Positions 27,725 to 36,424 of a stretch of DNA of 64,000 nt are shown here, one piece after another. The DNA is from Algoriphagus yeomjeoni. Its GTDB lineage: Bacteria; Bacteroidota; Bacteroidia; Cytophagales; Cyclobacteriaceae. Where the stretch lies: positions 51,151-115,150 of the forward strand of contig NZ_QLLK01000014.1 of NCBI RefSeq assembly GCF_003259505.1. The letters are read 5' to 3'. A program made the position numbers and the translations under genes. Positions within the stretch are counted from its first letter, which is position 1; each line of letters opens with the position of its first letter. A model generated the notes under the pieces. That model had not been told where the DNA came from, made no database searches, and worked only from the letters and a program-made list of their open reading frames with translations.

Positions 27725-28107
27725 CCTTCCTCCTCTTCTTCCTCTTCTTCACCGCTTTCGATAGCATGCATGAAAATTGCCTCGCTTGCTTCTTCAAGAG
27801 AGCTCACCAAATTCAACTTTTTATCCAGCATGGATATTTTCAGCAGTTTCATTACGTGATCCTGTACGCCTGAAATGATGAAAACCCCACCGTTTTTGCC
27901 AAACTCACGATCTCCTACCAAAAGAGCGCTAAGCCCAGAAGAATCTACATATTTCACTTCGCTCAAATCTAAAACTAGATTTTCGAAGCCTTCAGCATGA
28001 ATCGTCAACAATTCAGATTTTAAAACTGGTGCAAGTAATGAATCCAATTTCTCTTCCTGTGGGGTGAAGATAACGTACTGTTCTTTTTTATCAATTGAAT
28101 ATTTCAT
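27721..28107 (-). CDS. STAS domain protein (anti-sigma factor antagonist type)
   Basis: A 128-residue protein with a STAS domain over residues 1-110. The phospho-acceptor site is V-D-S-S-G-L (D55-S56-S57-G58), and the preceding hydrophobic strand N-L-V-L-D-L-S-E is typical. It ends in a run of about nine glutamates before a final Gly, an unusual acidic tail. In Bacteroidota this small STAS protein commonly precedes rnz. Its partner kinase or sigma-factor system is not in the window, so its regulatory target is unknown. Confidence 0.88.
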   Translation of the reverse strand: MKYSIDKKEQYVIFTPQEEKLDSLLAPVLKSELLTIHAEGFENLVLDLSEVKYVDSSGLSALLVGDREFGKNGGVFIISGVQDHVMKLLKISMLDKKLNLVSSLEEASEAIFMHAIESGEEEEEEEEG

Positions 28108-28135
28108 GTGTATGTTTTTTGTTTTTTTAAGGTCA

Positions 28136-28153
28136 TCCCGATAGCTATCGGGA
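28136..28153. repeat. Perfect 18-bp palindrome
   Basis: TCCCGATAGCTATCGGGA, a perfect inverted repeat with no loop, lies in the 129-bp gap between purC and the STAS gene; a second small hairpin GTGTC-CCTT-GACAC follows near 28186-28199. It lacks a T tract and looks like a dispersed REP-like element rather than a terminator. Confidence 0.5.
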
Positions 28154-28236
28154 GGAATCTCGCTGGGTTTAATATTATCCCTCTATGTGTCCCTTGACAC
28201 AGCTCGATTTCATATGTCTAAGTTATAATTGGTCTT

Positions 28237-29175
28237 TTAGCCTAAATGTGAAAGAATTGCCTTTTCGATTCTAGACTCTATTTCTGTTGTATTTGCTTTT
28301 TGGAATATTTCTCCAGTGATTTTTTCGAAGAGCTCAATATAGCGATCAGAGATGCTTTCTACAATTTCGTCAGTCATTTCAGGCACAGATTGTCCGTCCT
28401 TGCCTTGAAAACCATTCGAAATCAACCATTGTCTCACAAATTCCTTGGAAAGTTGTTTCTGGGCTATTCCCTTCGCCTGGTTTTCTTCGTAGGCATCTGC
28501 ATAGAAATACCGGGAGGAATCCGGTGTGTGAATCTCGTCTATCAGAAGGATTTTATCTCCAACTTTCCCAAACTCATACTTCGTATCTACCAAAATTAAA
28601 CCCATCTCATTGGCCATTTCCTGACCTCTTTGGAACAAAGCTCTGGTATATTTTTCTAACTGCACGTAATCTGTCTCACTGACTATTCCTTGTTTCAAAA
28701 TCTCTTCTCTGGAAATGTCCTCGTCGTGACCTTCGTCCGCTTTGGTAGTAGGGGTGATGATTGGCTCCGGGAAAGGATCATTCTCACGCATGTGCTCTGG
28801 CATGGCTACGCCGCAAATCTCACGCTTACCTGCTTTGTGCTCTCTGGCTGCATGGCCAGACATATAGCCTCTGATGACCATTTCTACCTTAAAAGGCTCG
28901 CAACGCGTGCCAATCGTAACATTTGGGTCTGGTATAGAAGTTACCCAGTTGGGTACAATGTCAGAAGTAGCATTCAGGAATTTCGCAGCAATCTGATTCA
29001 AAACCTGCCCTTTAAAAGGAATCGGTTTTGGAAGTACCACATCAAATGCAGAGATCCTGTCAGATGCCACCACAACCAATTCTTTGTCAAACATATAGAC
29101 ATCGCGAACTTTACCTTTGTAAAATCCTTGCTGTCCGGGGAATTGAAAATGGGTTTCTTTGATTGCGTTACTCAT
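28237..29175 (-). CDS. purC: Phosphoribosylaminoimidazole-succinocarboxamide synthase
   Basis: A 312-residue SAICAR synthetase of the longer form, joining CAIR and aspartate with ATP in purine synthesis. Seen are the N-terminal [16 protein letters not shown], the V-x-R-G-Y-x-S-G-x-A segment, [10 protein letters not shown] and the late [11 protein letters not shown]. Single gene; a -7-like box lies 17 bp upstream. Not clustered with other pur genes here. Confidence 0.95.
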   Translation of the reverse strand: MSNAIKETHFQFPGQQGFYKGKVRDVYMFDKELVVVASDRISAFDVVLPKPIPFKGQVLNQIAAKFLNATSDIVPNWVTSIPDPNVTIGTRCEPFKVEMVIRGYMSGHAAREHKAGKREICGVAMPEHMRENDPFPEPIITPTTKADEGHDEDISREEILKQGIVSETDYVQLEKYTRALFQRGQEMANEMGLILVDTKYEFGKVGDKILLIDEIHTPDSSRYFYADAYEENQAKGIAQKQLSKEFVRQWLISNGFQGKDGQSVPEMTDEIVESISDRYIELFEKITGEIFQKANTTEIESRIEKAILSHLG

Positions 29176-29191
29176 CCTTTTATCGTTTGGG

Positions 29192-29199
29192 CAAAAATA
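29192..29199 (-). promoter_or_regulatory. -7-like element before purC
   Basis: On the minus strand TATTTTTG matches TAnnTTTG. No clear -33 box at the expected distance, so this is tentative. Confidence 0.35.
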
Positions 29200-29234
29200 G
29201 AAAAAGCTTTTCCTTTCTTCTCTTTCAAGATCTA

Positions 29235-30320
29235 TTATTTATCGGTTTTGTTTCCGTTTTCGTAGGTTTCTGTTTTAATCAGATTCCCCTGTTCATCGAA
29301 AAACTCTCGCTTTCCATGCATTTTTCCAGCTTGGAAACGTCTGATTTCTTCCAAAGAACCATCTTCCCTATAAATCCTTACTTCTCCTTGTGCTTCATTA
29401 TTTTGATAATTTATCCCAAAATAAACTTGCCCATTTTCGAAGTAGTTGATCTCCATCATGAGATTACCATTTTTATCAAAGGTCTTTTTCTGCTCAATTT
29501 CTCCAGAAGGATAGTACTTTTCGGTTGGTTGTAAAGGGATTCCTTTTTTGAAAACTGATTTTTCCCTCAACGTCCCATTTTCGTGAAAAGATAATAATTC
29601 ACCATCCTCATACCCCTTTTTGTAATTTCCTCTTCTTTCTGGAGCTCCGTCTGGATAATTCAGTTCATAAACTCCATCCAACACCCCATCAGAATAATCT
29701 ATGACAGATAATACTTGTCCATCTTCATAGTATTGAGTTTCCCTTCCGTCGAGGTCTCCATCGGAATAGGTAGCCGAAACCATCAGCTGTCCATTTTCAT
29801 AAAATTCTTCGAAAAGGCCATCGTATCTCCCCGCAGAAAAATTCACTTTGGAGGCTGTCTTGCCAGATTCATAAAAAGTTTCGCTTAGCCCGTTTGGTTT
29901 ATTCGCTGCAAAGGTAGTTTTGTCGCTAATCTGTCCAGATTCGTAATAAGTAATCACCTCGCCTTCTATCTGATTGTCTGAATAGGTGGATATCTGTTTT
30001 AGCTTTCCATTTGGGTAAAAGCTCTTTGAAACTCCTGATCTGATATTATCTACAAAGGGAGTAGTCCTCAAAGTGTCTCCGGTTTCAGGATCTAAGTCAG
30101 CAAAAATTCCATTGCGCTGACCGTCTTTTAATTCGCCGATTTGAATGAGTTTTCCTTCTTCGTCAAAACGCTTGATTTCTCCATTTGCCTCACCATTTAT
30201 AGTAAAATATAATTCTTTGAGTATTGTTTCCTCCTCATCGTAGTAGGTCCGAATAGTGTCCTGACCAAAAGAAAAATTGGATACCAGGAGGAAAGCGACT
30301 AGCAGGAATAATTTGTTCAT
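29235..30320 (-). CDS. YwqK/MORN-like repeat protein, secreted
   Basis: A 361-residue protein with a signal peptide ([20 protein letters not shown]) and then about twelve ~23-residue repeats of the type Y-x-x-G-x-L-x-x-x-x-x-Y-x-x-G-x-x-x-G, characteristic of the MORN-2/YwqK family, often labelled an antitoxin family although that role is not shown for secreted members. I start at ATG 30320; the longer frame to 30425 would overlap the thiolase gene and its terminator. Probably periplasmic or surface exposed. Function unknown. Confidence 0.85.
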   Translation of the reverse strand: MNKLFLLVAFLLVSNFSFGQDTIRTYYDEEETILKELYFTINGEANGEIKRFDEEGKLIQIGELKDGQRNGIFADLDPETGDTLRTTPFVDNIRSGVSKSFYPNGKLKQISTYSDNQIEGEVITYYESGQISDKTTFAANKPNGLSETFYESGKTASKVNFSAGRYDGLFEEFYENGQLMVSATYSDGDLDGRETQYYEDGQVLSVIDYSDGVLDGVYELNYPDGAPERRGNYKKGYEDGELLSFHENGTLREKSVFKKGIPLQPTEKYYPSGEIEQKKTFDKNGNLMMEINYFENGQVYFGINYQNNEAQGEVRIYREDGSLEEIRRFQAGKMHGKREFFDEQGNLIKTETYENGNKTDK

Positions 30321-30324
30321 AGGT

Positions 30325-30357
30325 AAAAAGAAACCGCAGGAGAATTTTTCCTGCGGT
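30325..30357 (-). terminator. Terminator after the thiolase gene
   Basis: On the minus strand ACCGCAGGA, 7-nt A-rich loop, TCCTGCGGT, then TTCTTTTTACC. GC-rich 9-bp stem. Confidence 0.85.
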
Positions 30358-30376
30358 AAGTGAAATTGTAATAAGA

Positions 30377-31558
30377 TTACATCTTCTCTAAGACTATGGC
30401 AGAAGCTCCACCACCGCCATTGCATATACCAGCAACGCCGATTTTGCCATTTTTTTGATGTAATACCGAGTTTAAGGTGCTTATGATCCTAGCTCCTGAT
30501 GCTCCAAGAGGATGGCCAAGGGAAACTGCTCCTCCAAAGACATTTACTCTGTCATTGTCAAGGTTCAACTCTTTCTGATTAGCCAAAGCAACTGCAGAGA
30601 AGGCTTCGTTTATTTCATAGAAATCAATGTCTTCAGTCTTCAACCCCGCATGCTGAATTGCTTTTGGGATGGCAAGGGCAGGAGCGGTAGTGAACCAAAG
30701 TGGATCTGTAGCTGCATCTGCAAAACCTCTGATTTTCGCTAGTGGCTTTAATCCTAATTCCTCTGCTTTTTCCTTGCTTACTAAAACCAATGCAGACGCC
30801 CCATCATTCATAGTGGAAGCATTCGCAGCGGTAACTGTCCCCTCTTTGTCGAATACTGGACGAAGGGAAGGTATTTTATCAAACATGACATTCTTATATT
30901 CCTCATCCTCATCGATGACGATTGTTTCACCTTTTCGGCCTTTCATTTCCACGGGCACTACTTCATCTTTAAAGTATCCTTTGGCCCAAGAATCGGCAGA
31001 TCTTTGATAAGACTGAATAGCGTAGGCATCTTGAGCTTCGCGGGAAATGTTCATTTCTTTAGCAGTGTTATCAGCACAGTTACCCATCGGGAATTTGTAG
31101 TATACTTCGAAAAGTCCATCTTTCACCAAACCATCGACGAATTCTGCATTTCCATATTTGTAGCCAAATCTAGCTTTCGGGACATAGAAAGGTACATTGG
31201 ACATGCTCTCCATGCCGCCAGCTACGACTACATCGTTGATTCCTAGCATAATGGATTGAGCACCAAACATCACTGCTTTCATTCCAGACGCGCACACCTT
31301 ATTCACGGTGGTACAGGGAACATTGTAACCAATTCCGGCACCTATAGCTGCCTGACGGGCAGGGGCTTGACCAAGATTAGCGGAAATTACATTTCCCATA
31401 AAAACTTCCTGAACCGATTCTGATTTTACTCCTGCTTTTTCTAAGGCACCTTTGATAGCAGTGCTACCAAGTTCTATTGCTGTCAATCCAGCTAATTTCC
31501 CGCCAAAGCTACCCAAAGGGGTTCTAACGGCCGAAACAATATATACTTCTTTAATCAT
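30377..31558 (-). CDS. Acetyl-CoA C-acetyltransferase (thiolase)
   Basis: A 393-residue thiolase condensing or splitting acetyl-CoA/acetoacetyl-CoA. Active-site features: nucleophile Cys in T-V-N-K-V-C-A-S-G-M-K-A near residue 89, N-E-A-F near 317, the His in G-G-A-V-S-L-G-H-P-L-G-A-S-G and the C-terminal Cys in G-I-C-N-G-G-G-G-A. Length is standard for biosynthetic/degradative thiolases. It stands alone with its own terminator. With the HMG-CoA lyase in this window it fits leucine and acetoacetate catabolism, though they are 10 kb apart. Confidence 0.94.
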   Translation of the reverse strand: MIKEVYIVSAVRTPLGSFGGKLAGLTAIELGSTAIKGALEKAGVKSESVQEVFMGNVISANLGQAPARQAAIGAGIGYNVPCTTVNKVCASGMKAVMFGAQSIMLGINDVVVAGGMESMSNVPFYVPKARFGYKYGNAEFVDGLVKDGLFEVYYKFPMGNCADNTAKEMNISREAQDAYAIQSYQRSADSWAKGYFKDEVVPVEMKGRKGETIVIDEDEEYKNVMFDKIPSLRPVFDKEGTVTAANASTMNDGASALVLVSKEKAEELGLKPLAKIRGFADAATDPLWFTTAPALAIPKAIQHAGLKTEDIDFYEINEAFSAVALANQKELNLDNDRVNVFGGAVSLGHPLGASGARIISTLNSVLHQKNGKIGVAGICNGGGGASAIVLEKM

Positions 31559-31586
31559 AGTTATTTGGGTTTAATTATTGTTTGGT

Positions 31587-31646
31587 GACCGATGTGGGAT
31601 GTCCGGTGTATTGCTCATCGGTCATCCAACATCCAACATCGGACAT
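31587..31646. repeat. Inverted arrays of degenerate 7-bp repeats
   Basis: The right arm reads ATCGGTC, ATCCAAC, ATCCAAC, ATCGGAC, AT (31617-31646), a 7-bp period. The left arm (31587-31606) carries the same heptamer type on the other strand, and GACCGATG (31587-31594) is complementary to CATCGGTC (31616-31623). It fills the gap before the thiolase gene. See finding on heptamer repeats. Confidence 0.7.
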
Positions 31647-31647
31647 T

Positions 31648-32277
31648 TTACCAGTCGGGAATACCTCTCTTCGGTCTCTCTGTGGCTTTTTTCTTGTTTT
31701 GCTGTATGTAGCGCAATTCTGCAGCATTCATGCTTTCCAAGATTTGTGCAGCTTGCTCTGGAGTCAAGTTCATCGCTTTTAGCTTTTCCTTAAACTCCTC
31801 CATAGCCTTTTGTTTATCCGCTAGGTTCGCATCTTTTTGATCATTGGCGTTTTCACCAGGCTTATCCTCACTTTGCTCGGAAGGATCTCCAGATTGAGAT
31901 TCTTTGGCTTTATCCTCATCGGTTTTTTCACCATCTTCCTTTTGCTCTTGCTGCTCACCGTCCTCTCCTTGCTGAGAGTTATCCTTTTGATCCTGCTTTT
32001 CTTCTTGGTTTTGCTGATCTTGATTCTCCTTGTTCTCTTGATCCTGCTTTTCTTGCTCTTCCTTGTCTTTTTCTAGTTTCTCTTTAAGAGCTTGTAGTTT
32101 TGCATCCCCAGGATATTTAGACAATCCATCGTTTACAGTCGCCAATGCCTGATCTTTTTCAGTTTTGACATAGGATCGAGCGGCACGGTTAAAGTATTCG
32201 CCGGATGTTTGGGCGATACATGTAGCTATGCTTAGTGTGAAAGCTAATCCTAAGAGTATTCCAATTTTATTTTTCAT
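31648..32277 (-). CDS. Secreted TPR-like protein with long charged region (Bat operon)
   Basis: A 209-residue protein with a signal peptide (ending C-I-A-Q near residue 23), a TPR-like pair of helices (~25-65) and then a low-complexity stretch of Glu, Gln, Lys, Asp and Asn (~65-150) that is almost certainly disordered, ending in a helical segment and W at the C-terminus. It is the last gene of the Bat-like operon and overlaps its upstream TPR gene by 11 bp. Proteins of this look accompany BatB/BatC in Bacteroidota; function unknown. Confidence 0.75.
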   Translation of the reverse strand: MKNKIGILLGLAFTLSIATCIAQTSGEYFNRAARSYVKTEKDQALATVNDGLSKYPGDAKLQALKEKLEKDKEEQEKQDQENKENQDQQNQEEKQDQKDNSQQGEDGEQQEQKEDGEKTDEDKAKESQSGDPSEQSEDKPGENANDQKDANLADKQKAMEEFKEKLKAMNLTPEQAAQILESMNAAELRYIQQNKKKATERPKRGIPDW

Positions 32278-32911
32278 CGATCTCTGTGATTTCTTGAAGA
32301 CTAGTCATAAAATCTTGATATGCATCAATGGTTTCATCCTGTAGTCTGGCTTCATTCATTAGGTTCAACGCATCTTTGAAGCGGAATTGTTCCACCAACC
32401 GATCTGCCTCTGCTTTTTTACGCTTCGCAAATTCCGATGGTTCCGGCTTATTTTGATCTTCATTCTTACGTTCCTCGTCTCTTTGCAACCATCTTGCCAG
32501 TAACTCATAGTTGTATCTGGCGACCTCGTTATTCGGGTCTTGAATTAATGCAGATTTGAATTTGGAGAGGGCTGGCTCATACTCCTTTTTATCTCCTAGT
32601 AATACCCCGCCCTGATTATAGGCAAAGGATGAAAGCATCTTATTGGGAGAAATGGATGCTTTATCATAATATCCTCCAGCTTCGTCCACTTTTTCTGCAA
32701 ATTGATTACTAAGTCCAAGATTGTAATCCAACTCAGGGGAAGCATACCCAAATTCATCAATTAGAACTTGATGATTAATAATAGATTGCTCGTACTCAGC
32801 TTTGGCGTAGCTTTCTTCTGCCAAATCAATGGCGGAATTCAACCTGGAAACACGAGTCCAAGATGCGGGAATCAAAAGAAAAACTGCTAAGGTTAGCTTA
32901 CTCCAGCTCAT
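32267..32911 (-). CDS. TPR-repeat protein of a Bat-like operon (BatC-like)
   Basis: A 214-residue protein with an N-terminal signal or anchor and tetratricopeptide-like helices through most of its length (for example Y-A-K-A-E-Y-E-Q-S-I, F-A-Y-N-Q-G-G-V-L-L-G-D-K-K-E-Y-E-P-A-L-S-K-F-K-S-A-L, N-N-E-V-A-R-Y-N-Y-E-L). It directly follows the vWA gene (1 bp between) and overlaps the next gene by 11 bp. By position and architecture it corresponds to BatC of the Bacteroides aerotolerance operon; the role of that system is still uncertain. Confidence 0.78.
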   Translation of the reverse strand: MSWSKLTLAVFLLIPASWTRVSRLNSAIDLAEESYAKAEYEQSIINHQVLIDEFGYASPELDYNLGLSNQFAEKVDEAGGYYDKASISPNKMLSSFAYNQGGVLLGDKKEYEPALSKFKSALIQDPNNEVARYNYELLARWLQRDEERKNEDQNKPEPSEFAKRKKAEADRLVEQFRFKDALNLMNEARLQDETIDAYQDFMTSLQEITEIDEK

Positions 32912-33877
32912 TTATAGTTTGATAGTTTTGATCGGTAAAATCATATCCAGCATAGAAAGTACTAAACCGGCCAGTAAAAAATAGAAATATTTATTTGCGG
33001 AAGCCTCCACAACCCTGGAGCCCGTGACTCCGCCTTCCACACGTTCTATTGCGGCCGTTAAATCGCCAATTTCCTGCACTTCATCTGATATCTCAAAATA
33101 TTGCCCATTAGTTTCAGCAGCAATTTGCTGAAGTGGTGTTCGGTCGAGAACAGTTTGCGCAGGTTTTCCAGTTTGAGGATCTATCACCAGTCCATTTCCT
33201 CTAGGAATGCTGCTTCCCCCTTCTGTCCCTACGCCTAAGGAAAATACTTTTATCCCTTCGCTATTCAATCGAGAACCAATTTCGTCGAGATCATCACCAA
33301 AGTTTTCTCCATCAGAAATCAATATGATCGTTTTAGATTTCACTTCCTGACTTTCATCGTTCAAAAATCTTTCTTCGGCCATTTTCAACGGGCCATTCAG
33401 ATCAGTACCAAAATTTGGCACCAAGCCGGTATTCAAGCCGTCTATATACAATTGCAGGACGCTTTGATCAAAGGTGAGCGGACATTGCATGAAAGCTTCA
33501 GAACTGAAGATAATCAACCCAATTCTATCCGAAGGAAAGCTTTTGGTCAGGTTTTTTAATTCAAACTTAATGCGTTGAAGTCTGCTAGGACCGATATCTG
33601 TTGCATTCATCGACTGGGATAAATCTACAGCGATGAAGATATCCTTGCCTTCTTCCTGGATTTCTTTCAAGGAAGTTCCAATAGAAGGACCAGCAAAAGC
33701 GATCAGAAACAAAACAAAATAGACGGTACGAATGACCACCTTAGTGAATAGCCTACGCTTCTCTACTACTAGTTTTCTATTGATCTTCCAGTAGCGAAAT
33801 AGGTAAATAAAATAAAGCAAACCGAATATGCCGGCTAGCAAGAGGGTGAGTTTTACGTCCGGATATGCCCAAATCAT
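32912..33877 (-). CDS. vWA domain membrane protein (BatA/BatB-like)
   Basis: A 321-residue protein: two N-terminal membrane helices (~8-27 and ~48-65), a periplasmic von Willebrand A domain (~75-285) with MIDAS motif D-L-S-Q-S, T in N-F-G-T-D and D in I-S-D-G-E-N, and a C-terminal membrane helix (~300-318). This is the BatA/BatB arrangement of Bacteroidota. Typical loci have moxR, DUF58, batA, batB, batC, batD; here only one vWA gene plus two TPR-like genes are present, so the operon is reduced or its other parts lie elsewhere. Confidence 0.88.
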   Translation of the reverse strand: MIWAYPDVKLTLLLAGIFGLLYFIYLFRYWKINRKLVVEKRRLFTKVVIRTVYFVLFLIAFAGPSIGTSLKEIQEEGKDIFIAVDLSQSMNATDIGPSRLQRIKFELKNLTKSFPSDRIGLIIFSSEAFMQCPLTFDQSVLQLYIDGLNTGLVPNFGTDLNGPLKMAEERFLNDESQEVKSKTIILISDGENFGDDLDEIGSRLNSEGIKVFSLGVGTEGGSSIPRGNGLVIDPQTGKPAQTVLDRTPLQQIAAETNGQYFEISDEVQEIGDLTAAIERVEGGVTGSRVVEASANKYFYFLLAGLVLSMLDMILPIKTIKL

Positions 33878-33987
33878 AGCCTGAAATTATAAAATAAAGA
33901 TTACTTTAAAAGCGAGAATACGATAAGTGGTAAAGGTAAATTCAAATGTTCTTGATAATTAACAAACATTAATTTTTTTGAATCGTC

Positions 33988-33995
33988 TAGTTTTG
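33988..33995 (+). promoter_or_regulatory. -7 element before the TonB-dependent receptor gene
   Basis: TAGTTTTG matches TAnnTTTG; the predicted start is near 34001, leaving a ~20-nt leader before ATG 34021. The -33 region lacks TTTG at the right distance. Confidence 0.45.
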
Positions 33996-34020
33996 AGATT
34001 ACAATTCTAATTAACAAAGG

Positions 34021-36423
34021 ATGAAGCCAACTGGCAAGCTTAGCAAATTCATTTTCCTATCTTTTTTTACTTTACTGTTTTGCAGTGCCAGTGCACAGGA
34101 AACGAGCTATTTCTCGGCAGATGTAGTTGATGTGACTAATACAACGCCTCTTCCTGGAGCTAGCGTCTATTGGGAAAATGATGTTTCTTCAGGAGTAGTC
34201 TCGGATATTAATGGTGTCTTTCGTATAAAAACAAAATCCTTACCAGCTCGCCTGATCGTTTCTTTCATAGGCTATGAAACATCATCTCGGGTCATTACTT
34301 CCAAAGACTTGGAGAAAACGCAACGTTTTTTCCTAAAGCCAGAGGAAATGTCTCTTGACGAAATCATAATACAAGAAAGAAGACCTGATGAGCAAGTCAG
34401 AAATATGGAGACCGGTAAAGCAACTATCCCAATAGCTACCATCAAAAATATACCTGCGCTTTTCGGAGAAGTGGATTTGCTCAGGAGTTTGCAGTTACTT
34501 CCAGGCGTTCAAACCGCAGGAGAGGGGACTACTGGCTTGTTTGTTCGGGGAGGCTCGGCAGATCAGAATTTAGTGCAGTTGGACGGTGCGCCGATTTATA
34601 ATGCTTCTCACTTTTTCGGGTTCTTTTCAGTTTTCAACCCAGATGCGCTTGATCAGGTTGAGCTTTACAAAGGAAATATGCCTGCTTCTTTTGGGGGAAG
34701 ACTATCATCTCTAATCGATGTGACACTGCGCGAAGGAAATAATGAGCAAATCCACGGAGAAGGTGGAATTGGAAGTATTTCATCACGCTTGACCTTGGAT
34801 GGGCCTTTGTTCTCAGATAAATCAACATTTGTCATCTCAGGAAGACGAACCTACGCGGATTTGTTTTTGAAACTTTCTAATGACGAAGACCTCAGAAATA
34901 ACAAACTCAATTTTCATGATTTGAGTGGTAAATTGTCTTTCATACTCAGTGCGAAGGATAAGTTGACTGTTTCCAGTTATCAGGGAAGTGATTTTTTAGG
35001 GCTTGACGATCAGTTTGGGTTGGGTTGGACCAACTGGATTTCCTCAGCTCAATGGAGTAGAAATGTCTCTGAAAAGCTATTCTTTGATTTGCAAGGATAC
35101 CATTCCCGATATAACTATCGCGTAGAATTTGATGATCCCAATACAGGGTTTGAGTGGAAAAATAAACTTTCAGAAACTGGTGTAAAAGGGCAGTGGACCT
35201 TACTTAAAAGTGATAAAATCCAAAGCTATTGGGGTTTCCAAAGCCAGTTGTATCATTTTGCCCCAATAGAATTAAACCCAGCGGCTGATAGTAACATACA
35301 GCCTATTGTCACTAATCCGAAAAATGGTTTGTTGAATAGCGCTTTCGCAGGAATCACCTACGAAATCACTCCCAAATTAAGTACCGAAGCTGGACTCAGA
35401 TGGGGGTTTTTCAACCAGATAGGAAAAGGTGTTGATTATATCTATGAAAACAACGTTGTAGCGCCAGGTATTCCAATTACTGATTCGCTGAATTATGAGT
35501 TACTTGAGAACATTAAATTTTACCAAGGCTTTGAGCCTAGAATCGCCTTCAGGTATCTATTCAATGATGAATTCTCCGTCAAAGCTGCCTACAACCGCAA
35601 TTTCCAATATGTACAGATAGCTTCAAATTCTTCTGCAGGATTGCCTATAGATCGTTGGATTCTGGCAGGAACCTATGTTCCCCCGATTCGATCCGATCAA
35701 GTTTCATTGGGATTATTTAGGAATTTCGACGAAAACCGCTGGGAGTTTTCTGTGGAAGGGTATTACAAAGATTTGAGGAATGTGATTGACCTGAGAAATG
35801 GAGCTCAGGTATTGTTTACTGATAATGTAGAAACGGAGCTTCTCACTGGCAATGGCTGGTCTTACGGCGCGGAGTTTTTGCTAAGAAAAAACATTGGTAA
35901 AACAACCGGTTGGTTGGCCTATACTTATTCTAGAACTTGGAGAAAAATAGCTGGCATTTCACAGGGGCAGAAATACAATCCACGATTTGATAGACCGCAT
36001 GACATTACCTTGGTGCTGAATCATGAGTTTTCTCCTTCCTGGTCGGCAGGTCTTACATTTATTTACACCACTGGGCAGGCTGTGTCATTTCCTATAGGTG
36101 TTTATGAACAAGATAATCAATCTGTTCCTCTTTATTCGGATTATAGAAATGAAGACCGCTTTCCTGATTACCATCGAATGGATGCTTCCGTCACTTGGAA
36201 AAATGCTGATAAGGGGAGGAAATGGAAGGGGAGTTGGAACTTCTCCGTTTATAATCTGTATGGGCGAAAGAATCCTTTTGCCTATGAATTCAGAGAGATT
36301 TACAATGATGATTTCCGATACAATAGCAGTGAAGATGGACCAATAGTATCAACCCGACAAGGCATAGTGATGACTTACCTCTTTACATTTTTACCATCAA
36401 TTACCTACAATTTTCAGTTTTAG
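34021..36423 (+). CDS. TonB-dependent receptor with N-terminal carboxypeptidase-like domain
   Basis: An 800-residue outer-membrane receptor. Signal peptide to about residue 26 (S-A-S-A-Q-E), a CarboxypepD-regulatory-like domain (~30-110; P-L-P-G-A-S-V-Y, F-I-G-Y-E), a plug (~115-240; V-D-L-L-R-S-L-Q-L-L-P-G-V-Q and G-L-F-V-R-G-G-S-A-D-Q-N-L-V-Q-L-D-G-A-P-I-Y), then a 22-strand-type barrel ending in an aromatic residue (N-F-Q-F). The DUF4249 lipoprotein gene starts 1 bp after its stop; such pairs are common in Bacteroidota and probably form one uptake complex. Substrate unknown. Confidence 0.92.
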   Translation: MKPTGKLSKFIFLSFFTLLFCSASAQETSYFSADVVDVTNTTPLPGASVYWENDVSSGVVSDINGVFRIKTKSLPARLIVSFIGYETSSRVITSKDLEKTQRFFLKPEEMSLDEIIIQERRPDEQVRNMETGKATIPIATIKNIPALFGEVDLLRSLQLLPGVQTAGEGTTGLFVRGGSADQNLVQLDGAPIYNASHFFGFFSVFNPDALDQVELYKGNMPASFGGRLSSLIDVTLREGNNEQIHGEGGIGSISSRLTLDGPLFSDKSTFVISGRRTYADLFLKLSNDEDLRNNKLNFHDLSGKLSFILSAKDKLTVSSYQGSDFLGLDDQFGLGWTNWISSAQWSRNVSEKLFFDLQGYHSRYNYRVEFDDPNTGFEWKNKLSETGVKGQWTLLKSDKIQSYWGFQSQLYHFAPIELNPAADSNIQPIVTNPKNGLLNSAFAGITYEITPKLSTEAGLRWGFFNQIGKGVDYIYENNVVAPGIPITDSLNYELLENIKFYQGFEPRIAFRYLFNDEFSVKAAYNRNFQYVQIASNSSAGLPIDRWILAGTYVPPIRSDQVSLGLFRNFDENRWEFSVEGYYKDLRNVIDLRNGAQVLFTDNVETELLTGNGWSYGAEFLLRKNIGKTTGWLAYTYSRTWRKIAGISQGQKYNPRFDRPHDITLVLNHEFSPSWSAGLTFIYTTGQAVSFPIGVYEQDNQSVPLYSDYRNEDRFPDYHRMDASVTWKNADKGRKWKGSWNFSVYNLYGRKNPFAYEFREIYNDDFRYNSSEDGPIVSTRQGIVMTYLFTFLPSITYNFQF

Positions 36424-36424
36424 C

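Noticed and set aside
28690..29265. 191-codon plus-strand ORF opposite purC
   Set aside because: Shadow of purC in another frame; translation shows no domain and runs across the purC promoter region.
31587..31646. CRISPR-like short repeats
   Set aside because: The unit is 7 bp with no spacers and the copies are degenerate; no cas genes in the window.
31837..32076. Leu/Ile-rich plus-strand ORF resembling a membrane protein
   Set aside because: Antisense of the Glu/Gln/Lys low-complexity region; hydrophobicity is an artefact of the codon complement.
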